Source: Lingula anatina (lineage: Eukaryota > Brachiopoda > Lingulata > Lingulida > Lingulidae). Taken from it: 64,000 bases of DNA. Positions within the stretch are counted from its first letter, which is position 1, and every line of letters starts with the position of its first letter. The position numbers and the translations under genes were made by a program. Below the pieces are notes generated by a model. That model did no database searches and had not been told where the DNA came from. It saw only the letters and a program-made list of their open reading frames with translations. Shown piece after piece: positions 23,301 to 37,785 of this stretch. The DNA is taken from contig NW_019775746.1 of the NCBI RefSeq assembly GCF_001039355.2, forward strand, positions 134,947-198,946, in the 5' to 3' direction.

Positions 23301-26300
23301 ACCCCTTCACCTAGCAACAACATGCAAATTAAGCATGCAACCAAGCAACAACATATAAGCATGCACATGCACCAGCACACCTACCTATGTGTGTATATAC
23401 CACTGATGCTGACTTTTCATTCTCAATTACATGTTTTTCTCAAATAGTCCAAAACAGAATTATCTTCCTAAAGAAAAACTGAAATCTTGTTTCTTTTCTT
23501 TCTTTCTTTTTTTTTTTTTTTCGTTGTCAAAAAGTCCAAATGGTACTGAGATTTCCCATGGTATCATGTTGTGTGATAATTTGAGGTGTATTAAGACAAC
23601 TGGTTAAATTGGGACTTAACTAGATAACCACTTAAATGCCAAACAAATAATAAAGCTTGGTCAATGACATTTTGTAAATATATTCAGTTACTAGACACCA
23701 TTTCTGCTTTAGGGCAGTAGATTCATAAGTAGCTTTTGTGTGTGTTTTTTTAATATACAAAACAAGTTCTACATGTTGGTTCTATTGTAAGTTTAAATCA
23801 TCACTCTCATTATGTAACAAAAGTTTTGGCAAAATTTAGTTCTTGGTTAAGTTATCCATCCCATTCTTCCCACAACATAACATGCAACACTGTGTATGTT
23901 TAAGTTTAAACATGGCAACCAAGGTTAAGCCAGCATATATTCTACTAGTTCTAGCAAATAAATAAATAAAAAGCCACTAATCAAAATCCAATTTTCTAAA
24001 CCATCCTTAGCAGTGATGTGCATTCAACAGCAAGTATCTCATGCTTAATTTCTGATAAAAAATAGGCAAAAAAAAAAAAAAATAATAATAATAAATAATA
24101 ATAATAATATATAAATCTGACGTACTGGAGAGTTCTGACACTTCTGACATCTCCTCCTCCTCTTCTTCCTCATCAACAGTTTTAGGGGTTGTCTGGTCAG
24201 TGTCAGGGTGTCCCCGGGGGAGTGGGGTGGGTTTGGTGGGCGTGGCCTTCTCTGGTGGGTGCCTGGTGGGTTTTTCTGGAGGAACTGGGTGATGTCTCTC
24301 TGGGGGCTGAGGAGGGTGTGGCTGAGGTGGGTGAGGCTGCTTGACTGGGGTTTCTACATCATCAGCAAAACCCACATGGTCTTTTTTCTTCCTTGGTGCT
24401 GCCAAGGGTTCCTTGATCAGAAGATTGCATATTATTTAATGTCAGAACTAAACAGCATAAATGAAGACTATAAAATGATTTTCCCTTTAAAAAATTTATA
24501 TAAATTTATCCTTCTACTTTCAAAGACATGATTTTTAAGGTTAATATATTTTTTTTGGCTTCCATTACAGCCTAACCAACCATTAGAGCCTAACCAACTT
24601 TTTCTCTCTTCTAATAGTTTTTTTGCCAAGGAAAGTAAAATGTCAAGGTTTAGCTAGAAAAAAAAGGGGGAAAAGTGTCATTTTTGTCATATGGTAGGAT
24701 ACGGTCTGATTCCACTCTCTTATTACTCCCTAATCCTTCTCTTACCAATGTATCACCCATGCTATTATCCAAGGACTGGAGTGGTCTCCCTTGGTCCCGG
24801 GCTGCCGGGAGTGGTGTGGAAGCTGCAGCCGGTCCTCTACTACCTGGAGGCTTAGGCGTCTTCAGTATGCTGTGGGGTGCGGCTGCAATCACTGGACTGG
24901 CCACTGTCAGGTCTTCCCCATGAAGCAGAGGCACCTTCTCTGGCTTCATGGGGGTGGTGGCAAGGATCTGGGAATGAATGAGGTCGTGTCTTTGTCACAA
25001 TGGTGATAGTAATGAGCTGTACAGTACTGTACTGTATCATACAGTACAGTATTGCATGTATTGTATTTTATTGTACTGTATTGTATCGTATCATATTTTA
25101 TTGTATTGAGATGCATCACATTGTATCGTTTTGAATTGTATTTAATTAAGATGCATCACACTGCATTGCATTGCATTATTTTGTATTGTATTGTATCGTA
25201 TTGTAAGAACTTCCCCTGCCTTACCTGTGCTGGTGTCTTGGTAGATATACTGGGAGGCAGATAGGTATACTGCCATTTCAGCTGAACATCCACTGTTCCA
25301 TTGACTGTACCATCAGGCTGGAAAGTTCACAAGATTCTTATAGTTCATGCATCAATTTTATACAAACTTAACTAAGAAAGAAAGAAAGAGCCCAGCAGGC
25401 AAATGACATTGATTCTACGTTGATTCAACGTTGATCTACCAAAATTAACGTTGATTCAACAGTGAATCAATGTCGTTTGTCTGCTGGGACCAATATATAT
25501 CTAAAATTGAAAAAAATTATTCATGACAAGGTTATATACTAATTTGACTTTTGTACAAATATGATATTTACAGATATGAATTTGATTACCAAGCATGAAG
25601 GAATACCATCAAAAATGCAATACAAATCTGTTATAACATATCACATTTCCTGTTGACTGTCTGTGTATCTTCCTGCTATCAATTCTTCTATTTTACCCAT
25701 GACCTCATTAACAATTTTAAATTCTCTGTAATACACATCTGCAGCCCACATTATAAACAGTTATCTAGTCATTAGACTTAAAGACAGCTAGACGACCTGC
25801 TAAATAGCACCCTTTTTTTCAACTCACCGCATGGAGTTCAAATATCCCCTTGATGGCTTTATCATGTGACAGGGGCAGAAGTGGAACAGAGGCCATGCCA
25901 AGATAAGCCGCCTCCTCTGGATCCGTGTCATCAAACACATATACTTGCAGGTGCTGTAATATAGGTTTTAAATCATACAGGCTAAATTATAAACACAAAA
26001 CTGGAGGGCACTCCAACAGCGCAGACCTCCACCAAGAAAAATGAGAAAGTAGACTGGTTCCCTTTGTGGGTTAATTGTAACCAAATTAGGTTATCTCAAC
26101 TGGGCTGATAATTTGCCTCAAGTCTACAGGATCTCCAGAATTATTTAAAAGTACTAATATTGGTGCATCTTCTAATGCTTATATTACATTTTAGTTGAAT
26201 ACTTTAAAACAGAAAATAAATCCATCATTAAATGCTAAAAAGGAAGCACTTTCACTACAAAAAAAAAAAAAATCATCTGTTTTCATCTCTAGCTTATTTT

Positions 26301-27688
26301 GTGACAAAAATGATACAATATTTGATTTGGCAAAGACATGCTACAGCAACACGTGTCCAATGTACCTGTGACTTGAGATAGATGTCTAAATCAGCAGTCA
26401 TTGGAACAGGGAATGTCTTGTGGTCACTGAAGTTTGGATTATTGCTACTCTGTACAATGGACGTGTCGTGGTCAGGAAAGTCAAAGAACTTGTACACCAC
26501 ATAAGGTGATGGCTGTACTTCTGGAAGAAATGTAAATAATGAAAATTAATTTTAGATTTCATAGATCAAAATCAAACTGTATAATGATGATGATACCTCA
26601 TGTCATACTGAACTGCAGGTATTACTATTATTCAAAAAATATTCAACAGAGATGTTTTTTAATAAAAGTTTTTCTTTTAATTACACTAAATAACATAAAA
26701 ATATATCTCCTCCCAAATTGTGCTCATGGATGATGCCTCTAACCATTTAGCATTTCAGGAATGTTATTTTTTATGATGGTTTAAAACTTTGAATATATCA
26801 GTCAAAAATTGAAGTGATTTTCCCCAATTCCCATAAACTATACATAATTTGCCAAGTTACCTTTAGAAACACTTCAAGACTTTTTCCAATTAAAATCAGA
26901 AGTAAATTTTTTTAAAACTAACTAAAAAATCTAAATTTCAGTAAAACAGTACCTCCTCTCCTGGCCTTGACCCCTGTGCACTTGAGGACCTTGACATGGA
27001 GTTCATTGACATTGTCCTCGGCTCTGTTGACACTGCTGTCATCCAGCGTCTTCAGGGCCGTCTCCGTGGCTCTGACATTGGATTCTATGTAACCCAAGGC
27101 CTTGGTTCTTTCCTAAATTAAATAAATACACCATAAATGAAATACATGCATGTCCAATAACTATGAACATATTTACATACTTGCATGTACACACCAACTA
27201 AAATCAGAAAGTAGCCACTACCTGTCTAACTTTTGAGAAGAGAAGACCCAGATGAGTATTTCACATACATGTGTTTCTGGACCACTCAGCAGTAAGGTTT
27301 GTGTGGCATCCATTCATGTTTGTCACTAGTGTATACCATGCACATCTCACAGACTTACCTTGTATAATCTCAGTGCCTGGTCCATAGGTACCTTCAGCCT
27401 GACCCAGTAGTCCAAGGTACCATAGAGCAAACCTACGGCACCCTCACCCACTCCTGGAAATATATAGACATACACATTTGGTAACATTATCCATGCTATC
27501 TTCTATCTGTCTCACCCCCACCCCTTCACACGCCGGTATTTTTAGTTTAGGATGCCATATACCATAACCAAAATACCCTCTCCCTGACTGGAAATATATA
27601 GATAATAATATCTAGTCAGACACAGGTTATGTTATCAATACTTCCCTTAATCTCTCTCTCTCTGTCTCTCAATCACACACATAAAAAG

Positions 27689-27739
<51 letters not shown>

Positions 27740-27774
27740 GGAGAGAGACGCATGCAGATGGTCAGGCTGGCATG

Positions 27775-27825
<51 letters not shown>

Positions 27826-30800
27826 TCCAGGTGTACCTGCTAGCTGTATGGAGCCGTGCACGCGGCCGTGTGGTTTGTCAAAGATGTCTCTAAACTTGAG
27901 CTGGCCAGCAGCTACAGTCTGATAGTTTGTGCCAAATGCCTGGTGAAGTTCTACTGTGGTAGAATCCTGACAGTAACAAATACATAAATACATATTTAAT
28001 CATAAGGAAATCACAAATGAACACTTAATTTTCTTATTGTCTGCCTAAAGTGACTTTTTTATAAGCAGTTTGGTAAAATGGTTTAAATTAATGTGTTAAA
28101 ACATGAGAACACACAACAGATGTGACATTTACCTTAGTCAGCGTTGAGATAAGGTAAATTTAAAGACTCATTTCTCAGACAATGTTCATGCTCTCCTTTG
28201 GAAATTTATATGTATTAAAAATAAAAGATAACAATATAGAGTACCAGATTGTACACTAAAGAAGGTAAAAAAATTCAAACCAGTATTTAGACTTGGGAAC
28301 AGGAAGCATCTAATTTTCACAATTCATCTCATTGCATTGACTAGCAAATAATAATGTGATATTAAATGGTGATCATTAATAGTCCACTTACCTTTTGTAC
28401 ATAATGCAAGAAGAAATCATCCACTTTTACCACAAACTGGTATGTGAACTCAAAGTCTGCACTGTGAGAGGAAAAAATACAATCATTACATAATTTTGGC
28501 ACTTTTCAGAATTCTCATTCAGAACATTATAAGGTATTTTTAAAGTCTTGACATAACAACTTTTTTTTTGTTTGTCTGAATAAGTGTGGGTTAAAATGTG
28601 GGAAATGAAATATCCTCTAACCCAAGAAAAGATAGGAGAAAATTATGTAAAATTTGGACATTTACTAGTATCAAATAAAAATGTTAGATTTGTAGAAAAA
28701 AAAGAATTGCTTAAAAAATTATATATTTATAATAATTACCTAAATTTTTCAAAATCTTCACTTCTTTAACAATTTAATTTGCCAAGATTTAGTAACCTTT
28801 GACACTCGCAAAAATTATTCACTTTCCGACATGAAGACAAACTTTTTTTATACTTTTGAAATACCAACATTTTCGTGAATTATTAACAAAACATTTTGGA
28901 GGAAATGTTCTATTCATATTTTTTGAGTTTATTAGATAATTACAATAAAGCCATTATGCCTAGCAGCACACTTACCCGTAAATAACTGTAAACAAACAAC
29001 TAGTCAGATACTTACACTGCCCCCTTCATCACAGCAGTGGACTGGGTATCAAACTCATAGAAATCATAGGTACAGAATATAGATGGCGCCTCATCACCCA
29101 GTTGTTTCAGCCCCTCAGAACTGAGAGTGACCTGATTTTAAGAGAAAGCAGATGATAGAACAGCTTTGGTTTCTCTTTAAGAGTAACAATAATCTTCACT
29201 AAATTAAATAAATGGTATAAAGTTTGGATGGAAGATAGCACTTAGTCAAGTGAATCTACAATGGACTATTTCTTCCAGCAGTTTCAGCCCAATTTTGAGC
29301 TTTCTAGGAATGATTCAACATAAAATTGAGCTTAACTTGGTCCGAATCTACAACTTAGTCAAAAAGTCACCTCTCTAGTACTCTTAAATACTGTTCAAGA
29401 GTTTTTATTCTGACTTCCATTGAAGGGGACAAGCAATTCTTTTCCCTCACACATTTTGACCAAACTTGCTGAACTTTAAGAAAACAACTCTTTTACTTTG
29501 AAGATGGCATATTAATTGCTCCTCAACAATTACACTATTAACACTATGTTCCAAAGAGTCTCCCCTTTCCTGCTCAAACAATGGCTTCCTACCCTGAGCG
29601 TCAGAGCAACGTAAAAGCTAGCTTGCTAAATATACCTTGTGGTGGAGTCGCTTTTACTAACTCTGAAGACCAGCGGCCATGAAAGTTTTCCATCGATCAA
29701 ATAGAACTGCTCCGCAGTGAAAATGCAGTTGAATGTCATCAGACCAAAATAAAACGTAAAACAAATTTAATTCTGCTTTATTTAATTTTATTTGCTGTAT
29801 TTTAGATGTAAAGTGAAAAAATAAATAATATTCTTCGGAAAGAAAAGATATATCCTATGTTTTTGTATTTTTTGCTTATCAAAGAACATTTAGTCCTGAG
29901 ATATACACGTGCACAATACATGTGCTTGCCGTGTGCCAAATTTGACAGCTACACTGTATGCCCGATACCACTATAAGGGCTGCGCAATGGCTACACGAAA
30001 ATAAGTTTTTACAGCAGAATGTTGCTTGTATTGTGGCACTGACCTTCGACTGCAAGATATTTTCATTTCAAACTTCTAACTCCGCGTCAGGCACTTTAAT
30101 TGTTTCTTGTCTCGCCTGCACGAGACTTCAGCGCAAGGCGGGAAAGGCAGCTCCAGGCGGCCAAACCTGTGACGCACGAGACTTATGATTTCCAAATATG
30201 GATCCAGGCGGACACAGCTGTGACATGTGACTTCCAAATATGGAAGCGCCCCAGGCAGAATTTTGAAGAAGAACGCCCCCCGAGTTGCCACTGTTCGCTA
30301 GAGTCTGGTATTGCTACTATGGGTTATATATGAAATCAAGATCGAGCTGGCAATACCGGAATCTAGAACCTAGGGTATGGCTTCCTGACTGCTAGTCATC
30401 TTCACCTGACCACATGGAAAGTCTGTAAACCAAATTTGGTCTGAATGTGTGAGAGAATTATTATTATTATGTGGATTGAATGGACAATGAATGGTGTATT
30501 AAATTTGGACAGCTGTTTCCTGTCTGGAGACCACTGAATGTCAAAGCTGGGTGCAATATGGACATGGTAGCTTGGGGCACAGCTACAGGGACCTCTGGTG
30601 GCAGTTTATGTGCTTCTGACCTGCCACCTGGTGTAGCACCCATAAACAAACAAACACTCACTCACACCAGCCTTCCATTTACCTTAGAGATGTGTATTTC
30701 AAAGAGATTCTCTCCTCTCTGCAAATGCAGGCTCTCGTCAAATTCCTCAACTTCAGACTGGAAAAAGAAAAGGAAAAAAATTGATATATTTTTCCTAACA

Positions 30801-33800
30801 CTAGATGGCCAATGACTGGTGCTTGTATGTGAAATTGCTATTCAATGACTAGTTGTACAGAAAATGTAGCAAAATGCACTAGAGCTCTTAATGCAAAAAG
30901 ACAGTGAAATATTACAGTCAAAAGTCACATGCTGTAAATGGCCCTGAAAAATGAGTTTTGAATGAACAGAAAATAGTAAGTTGATAATGGCTGCACAGGA
31001 GATTATGTGGACAAGATATCTTAAAAAGTCCATCACAAATTTTGGTGTAATTTTCAGAATAGACAGCTATTCATGTTAGAATGAACTGATTACAATTTCA
31101 ATTGAATTCAGGTTTTCTTTATTTTTAAAGGATTCTTATTCCTTGGCAAAAGCTGTTCCTTACCTCTTCCATTCCTTCCTCTCTGGGAGGTATTCTGTAC
31201 TGCCTGGTGCCATAGGCAATGTCCTTCAGCTGAGACTCTAATTTCTGAAAAAAGAAATAGATGACCGTTATTAATTAAAATATAAAAGCAAACAATTATC
31301 TTTGTAATAGTTTTTCAGCAATCACAAGAAACAAACAAATTAATAACACAATCCTTTTTGAATTTATTAATTTTTTCCGATGAGGTCTCAGTTAATCATA
31401 TTCTCATAAAAGGATTTTCTGAGTGCAAGAATGTACAAAACGAAACTTTTAAAAAATAACTAGCTCAGGCCCTTTTTTTCAAAAACAAAACTAGCATCTT
31501 TTTAATATAGGTGGCTTAGGTGGTTCCAGTGGTGCAGACATAATTGCCATACCTTAATCCGAGCTGCTCGTATGTCCAGCAGGCGAGCATACTCGTCCAG
31601 TTTGGTGTCAAACTCTAGTCTGTTCTCTTCCATCTTCTTGGTGACAGCCTCCACCTGAAAACAAATTTTAGCACTGATTTATCTGTAATGCTGATATATA
31701 CCATTATTTCACTATAATGCCCCCCCTGTTAACTTTGTGTGTTAAAGCATGATGTCAGAGAAATATTTACAAATAACCTACCAATTCAAGACAATCAATC
31801 TAAAGGAAAGATTCATGTATAAGTATCTGAGATCAATTCAATTCTGACCAATATGATACTGGTAAAAACAGGGTAAACCAATGTGAAATTATTTATGCAT
31901 GACAGTGTGTTAGATTTGACAAAATAACACACCTCTTCTCGCATTCACTGTACTTATATTCTCTATTTCTTTTCAAATGTTTCTTTTATTTCTTCAAAAC
32001 TGTGAAACAGGTAGGACTTACAGAATCATGACAGACATATTGTATTAATAAGATATCTTGTATGAAAAAACTAACCTCCATCTGGTAATCCTTGTTAATC
32101 TTATGTTGTACAATCAGCATATTTCTAGTTTTCTCCAACTCATCTATCGTCTCTGCATGTTCTGCCTGCAGCAGTACTACTTGCTTCTCCAAATCTGTGA
32201 AGAAAATGGGAAACAAGTTGAAAAATATGAGTAACCCTGTTCATACACATTAAGCTTATCTGTTGTCTCTACAACTTCTAGCTCTTACAAATGAAGAGTT
32301 TTTCCATTTCTAGTTTGATGGGTTAAGTGAAAATTTCATTTGCACTTCACTTTATTTCCAATCAATTTTGGAATTCATATTTCCTCTTTGGATTAATAAT
32401 AAAAGGGAATAGTAGTTTTCTAAACTCCACTAGAACAAGTGACCAGGGGACTGAAAATTTTAGGACTTCCGGAATTTATACAACATAGACAGATAACAAT
32501 AACACTTCAGAAATTTCAGTTATTTTTATCCATTTCTTTTTATCTTGAATAAACTGTTTCCTATATTATTCTTCAAAAGACTGCCGATCTGTTCAAAATT
32601 GACTTTCATAATAAATTATTTTTCTTTCCCTTGATACCAGCTACCTTTATTTTTCTCTTCATCCACTCTCTCCAGAAACTCTAGCTCCAGGTGTGCTTTC
32701 TTCTCCTTCTTCTGTTTCACAAGGACCAATGCTTCTTCTATTTCACTGAAGTCTATGGCACTTTCCTACAGAAAAAAGAGTAAGATTTAAACATCTCCAT
32801 GTCCATTTAGCATAAGGAAATGTAAGATGGTGAATTCTGTGTAAATTCATCATAAATATATGTGTAGCAACGGAAAGATACTTTTGGAAACATCTCTATA
32901 CAAACCTCCACATTTAATGCCTATGATCTTTCTGTAAGATTTTCATAATATTCCACTTAAAAATCATTAGACATTTTTACTTTAAGAAGAATTCAGCCTT
33001 TGTTTAGAGGAAAATAGTGTTATAAGTGAGGATGTGCCCATGTTAAATCATGTAAATGTTAGATGGACAATGTGACCTGGGTAAAAAATGATCTCATATC
33101 TGAGATTAAATCCAACCTAAGTTAAGAGGATCAAAAGGTTACAAGAATGAAAACACCCTGAATGTAGAATAATCCTAAATTTAAGGCAAACCTTGGTGAA
33201 GAACTTCATCTTCTCTTTCAGTTCATCGTGCTGCTCTTTAAGCTGAAGGTGCTGAAGGTTGAGATCACGAAGCTCCTTTTCCAGGCGTTCATTCGTTTCT
33301 GAAATTAAATCGGTTTAATACAGATTAAATACATAAATATTAAATATGTCTACAAAAAAATGACATAACACCCTATACTAGCCGATTTTGTAATTGAATC
33401 AATTTGATATCTGCTGTGTAGAAAATGACCAAATTCTTGACATATTTTTGAAATGAAAAGAAAATTAATATTACTAAATTCTGGCATATCTGATATCCTG
33501 GTTTAAATGGATTTTAAAATTGTATAATTTTATTTCTTTAGTTGTTAGATCCACAAATGATAAATCTCTGATATTTGTGTTAACATGGTGCATTCAGATT
33601 GTCACATAGTTAATCATCCATCATTTGTCACATTGTAGATCCACTTCCAAACATCAATTCAACCAAACAGGTTGCAAAATTTATCTAAGCTCTACAAATC
33701 TTGATAATACTAGTGCATGCCACACTCTGTATCAAGTTATTCTTTAATTTAACATATTTTTTTTAAACTTGCCACTTACTAAATGAAGAAAAATGCATGC

Positions 33801-36800
33801 ATTCTGTCCTAGTAAAATACATACTTTTCCTAAAATCTACGATGGATTGACATTTTTTATCTTTAAATCTAACCTCGCTAAAGTAAATATTGATTGCATG
33901 TCATTAAGTAAGAATTTCTACACATGCTAAGATCTAAACATCTGAACTGTGCTACCCAAATTTTGAGAGTTGAGATTACCTCTTTCATGAGATAACCTGT
34001 CTAATATTCCACCCTTTTCTCCGACGTCTGCTTTGAGAGTGGCGTCTAACTGAGCAATCTGGACTTTGAGGGCCTGCTCCCGCTGCCGCCACTCCCGTTC
34101 TCGCTCAAGGTCAAAGGCACTGAATTTTAAATTCAGACAGTTACTTGAGTTATAATAATATTTAAACTTAAAAATATAATTTTGCCAAAATACTCAAATT
34201 TATAAATTTCAGCGGTAAACATAATTATTTGTAGCAATGGCCTTTGGACAGCCTTAACTGTGGTATTTAGGTAAGAAAAACATTAATCAAGGTATAAGAT
34301 GTCTATAACTTGAAAAGAAAATTTCTGAGATTAGCAAAAACTTTAAATTTGTTTAGTTGTCAGTATTTTTCCATTATCCATCAACCAGCCAACATGAAAG
34401 TTTTGAACAGAATAATATTCTGATTACATAAGTTATATAATATGTATGCAAGACAATATTCAACTTATCTGAATGAGGTAAATTAAAAAATTGCAAGACA
34501 ATATTCAACTTATCTGAATGAGGTCAATTACAAAATTGCTGCAGTTTCTTATTCTCACTTAAAATGTGTTAAAAATGTCAACATTTTAGTAATGTAATCA
34601 ATTCAATACCTAGAAACTAGTTTCTCATTAGCCTCTTTCAAAATTTCACTTTCTTTCTTCAAATCAATTATCTGTTCTTCAAGTTCCACAATTTTCCTCC
34701 GACTTGTGCTGCCAAGTTTGAGCTCATTCTGCAGTGACATCACCCGGTTTTCTTCCTGCTTCAATTGCTGGTTTAGAGCCTCCATTTCCCGAAGAACTTG
34801 GTCATGGCTGGACTTAACAGTGCGCAGGTTCTAAAAAGTACAGGACATTTTAATACAATACTGTATCACCTTTATTCTATATGAAATATGATGAGAGTTT
34901 TAACTCTGATATTAGAGTTAGGAAATGACATGAGATAACTACAGAGCATTTCTAGAATGCAGATCTCTGCCAGGAAAACAAAAAAAAAAAAAAAAAAAAA
35001 AAAATCTCTACAATATTTCTGACTTAAAATTGTAAGCATTTTTTTCCCATCTGGATAACTGTGTGTCCTAATATTATCGTCAAACTTATCAAGACCTTTT
35101 AGAGATATCTTGTCTAATAAGAAACTAACAAACCAGAGCCACTGAAAAAATAACCTCCTTTGGTAGAGATAATAAATTGCATGGTTTTATATGTCATCTG
35201 ACACAGGTACAGCAATTTCTAAATCCTCTAACCCCACCCCACTCACACCCTCTCCCCTTATGACATATGACTCTTACCTCTTCCATCCTGGTGTATTTCT
35301 CCTGCAGTGAGGTGAGTTTTGTGGCTTTGTCTTTAACCTCCCTCTGCAGCCTGATTAAGTCCACATTTTCTTGCAGAGTTACTCTAGAATAAAATCAGTT
35401 AGACACTTAAATTGTAATATAATTGTAAACAAATAAGACATATTATAGTAGAGAGTTTAGTAATAGTATACTTAATGTAGAGTAAAGTAAATTAGTACAT
35501 AGGATTGTTAAATGTTTTTCTTTGGAGATGACTACATGTTTTATGCAGTTGCAATACAACATTCAAAATACATGCAAAAACAATTCACTCTAAAGTCAAA
35601 CCTTTGTTCAGCAGACATCTGTTGCTTTATCCTCAGCAAATCCTCCTCAAACTCTGCCTCTTTTACTCTAAGCTGCTCCCTCAAAAACTCAATGTCCTGT
35701 TCATAAATATTGATCTGTTCATTTTGCTGTTCAATCACCCCCTCTCTGAAATATAAGTAAGGTAATTATTCTTTCCATAAATTATTCTTTCCTCAAAATG
35801 ATGCTTTGTTAGCCATACCTTAAACAGATGACTTGAAAGCTTTGAAAGGCAACTTTAAAAAACATGCCTTTGTATAAGATCTAGGACTACATGAAGGGCA
35901 TTAGAAAGCCTGCTACTAAATATAATACATGTGCTAATGCATGATCCACGTGTATAGGAATTCCAATAATACTCAGTCAACTTAAATACACAATTTTTAA
36001 AATCTAAATTTCTAATAGTTGGGCGCACAATATTTGCCAAAAGATAATTTTCTGACATCTATTGACAGACAATATAAGTCTAAAAAGAGTTTAAAAAAAA
36101 AATTGTATATACATCATCTCAACTGAGTGCGTAATAATAGTTACAGTGTTGACTTACAGGTGCCTATTTTCTGCTCTAGCTTCTTCTAAAAGACTGTGTC
36201 CATATCTGGGAAGTCCTGGGCTGTGAACAGACCTGAAAAAAAAAGTAAGGACAAATGGCTTAATACGCCCTTCTCTAGATTTCTCTGTGCTATTATAGTA
36301 TTTTTCTTTTTGTACTTATTTTCAATGAAGATGTTTGAAATTATGGAAAGTTGCTTATAATCTCCTGATAATGAAAAACAAGACCAGAATATAACTAGAA
36401 ACTAAACAAATTAAATTAAACATCTCCCCCCCTCCCCCTTCCCCCCCAAAAATCCATTTTTACAGCCGAATAAAGCCATGGATTCCACCACTTATATGCT
36501 GCAGAATCAGTTGTGAACATGGATCTATCACAATTTAGTTTAGCCAATCATATCTCTTGACATCAAAACATGTGACAAGCTGTAGCCAATCCCAGCACTA
36601 CATGTTTACCTTTGTGACTCTCTTGGCCCAGCCACTCTTAGGTTCCGTGTTATCCTCTCTGAGGTGGGAGGCTTGGGGATTCCCTGCAAAACAAAATTAA
36701 CTTACAGACTATATTGAGAGCCCAGATCTAGATGATCAAAATTTTCTTTTGAATTACACCATGTCATATTATATATAATATTTTCTAATGCTATTATATT

Positions 36801-37727
36801 ATGTCAATATTGGAATATAAGTTTTAAATTTGTATGAAATGGGTAATTTGATTTCCATGCCAACTTTGAAAGATTGTCAGCTCAGACAGCTGCCCTCCTC
36901 TCTGCCTCCATTCCCCCCCCCCCAACCACCACCACTCACAATAATGTTGCCACTCACTAGAAGTATGTGAGTAAACCCACAATGAGTAAGTTGACAGAAA
37001 GAAATGACTTTGACCAAAGAGATTTGCTTTACATTTAGTATTTATTAAGAATTCTGCATGGTGCCTCAACTTAATTGCTTTTCACTTCAAATACCCCAGG
37101 ACATTTTTTAGAATGTAAAACATTTACTATAAAGCTGCTATCTGTTGGCTATATCACAAAGACATTAAATGATTAAACTGTCAGACAGATAAAACTGTGA
37201 CCAAAGAATTTTTATTTGCACATTAAATACTCACGGTGTTTATTCTGGATTCCACATGACTGTATGGAGTATTCCGTTTCCCCTGCGTGCTAAGTTGCTG
37301 CTTGGTTACCATCAGCTGAGGAGAGGAGAGGAGAGATGAGAGATCGATTAAAGCCAAATTTTATAAGTGAACTATTTTTATACAGTTGAGAAGTTTTTCA
37401 TATAAATAAGGCTGTAGTGACCACATCAAAGACCATCATTATTTAGGAAACATAAACCCTGTTTTGTACTGTTATCCCTATTTGCTTTAAATTCTGTTTT
37501 CTGTCACCTTCTCTTTCAAGAGGCCGTTTTCTTTTTCCAAATTTCTGATTTTTCCATGGAGTTCCTCCAACATTTCCTCCGTTTCTATGTCGCGGACTCT
37601 TTTTGCTAGAAAAAAAATTAATAATAATTAAAAGAAAAGAAAAAAATTACACAACCATACCAGCTGTATAAAAAACCTAGCTTACTAATAAATCAATCAC
37701 AAAACTAAGATTTTCTATCACCTTTTA

Positions 37728-37785
<58 letters not shown>

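Larger units (their letters stand above)
25225..30757 (-). other. RPGRIP1L: RPGRIP1L exons 17-25: two central C2 domains
   Basis: The first C2 runs from [10 protein letters not shown] through [14 protein letters not shown] and [20 protein letters not shown] to [13 protein letters not shown] (about residues 595-745). The second runs from [10 protein letters not shown] through [15 protein letters not shown] and [16 protein letters not shown] to [14 protein letters not shown] (about 785-920). The acidic calcium-coordinating loops are only partly conserved, as is usual for this family, so these are probably protein-binding rather than calcium-binding C2 domains. The intron between exons 17 and 18 (29132-30682) is the largest of this block and includes two CArG-like sites. 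Confidence 0.9.

Noticed and set aside
24208-24531. Plus-strand Trp/Gly-rich frame
   Set aside because: Antisense of the proline-rich RPGRIP1L exon 27.
27629-27993. Cys-Val and His-Thr rich frames
   Set aside because: Created by the (CA)n repeats; only the minus-strand part at 27837-27966 is a real exon of RPGRIP1L.
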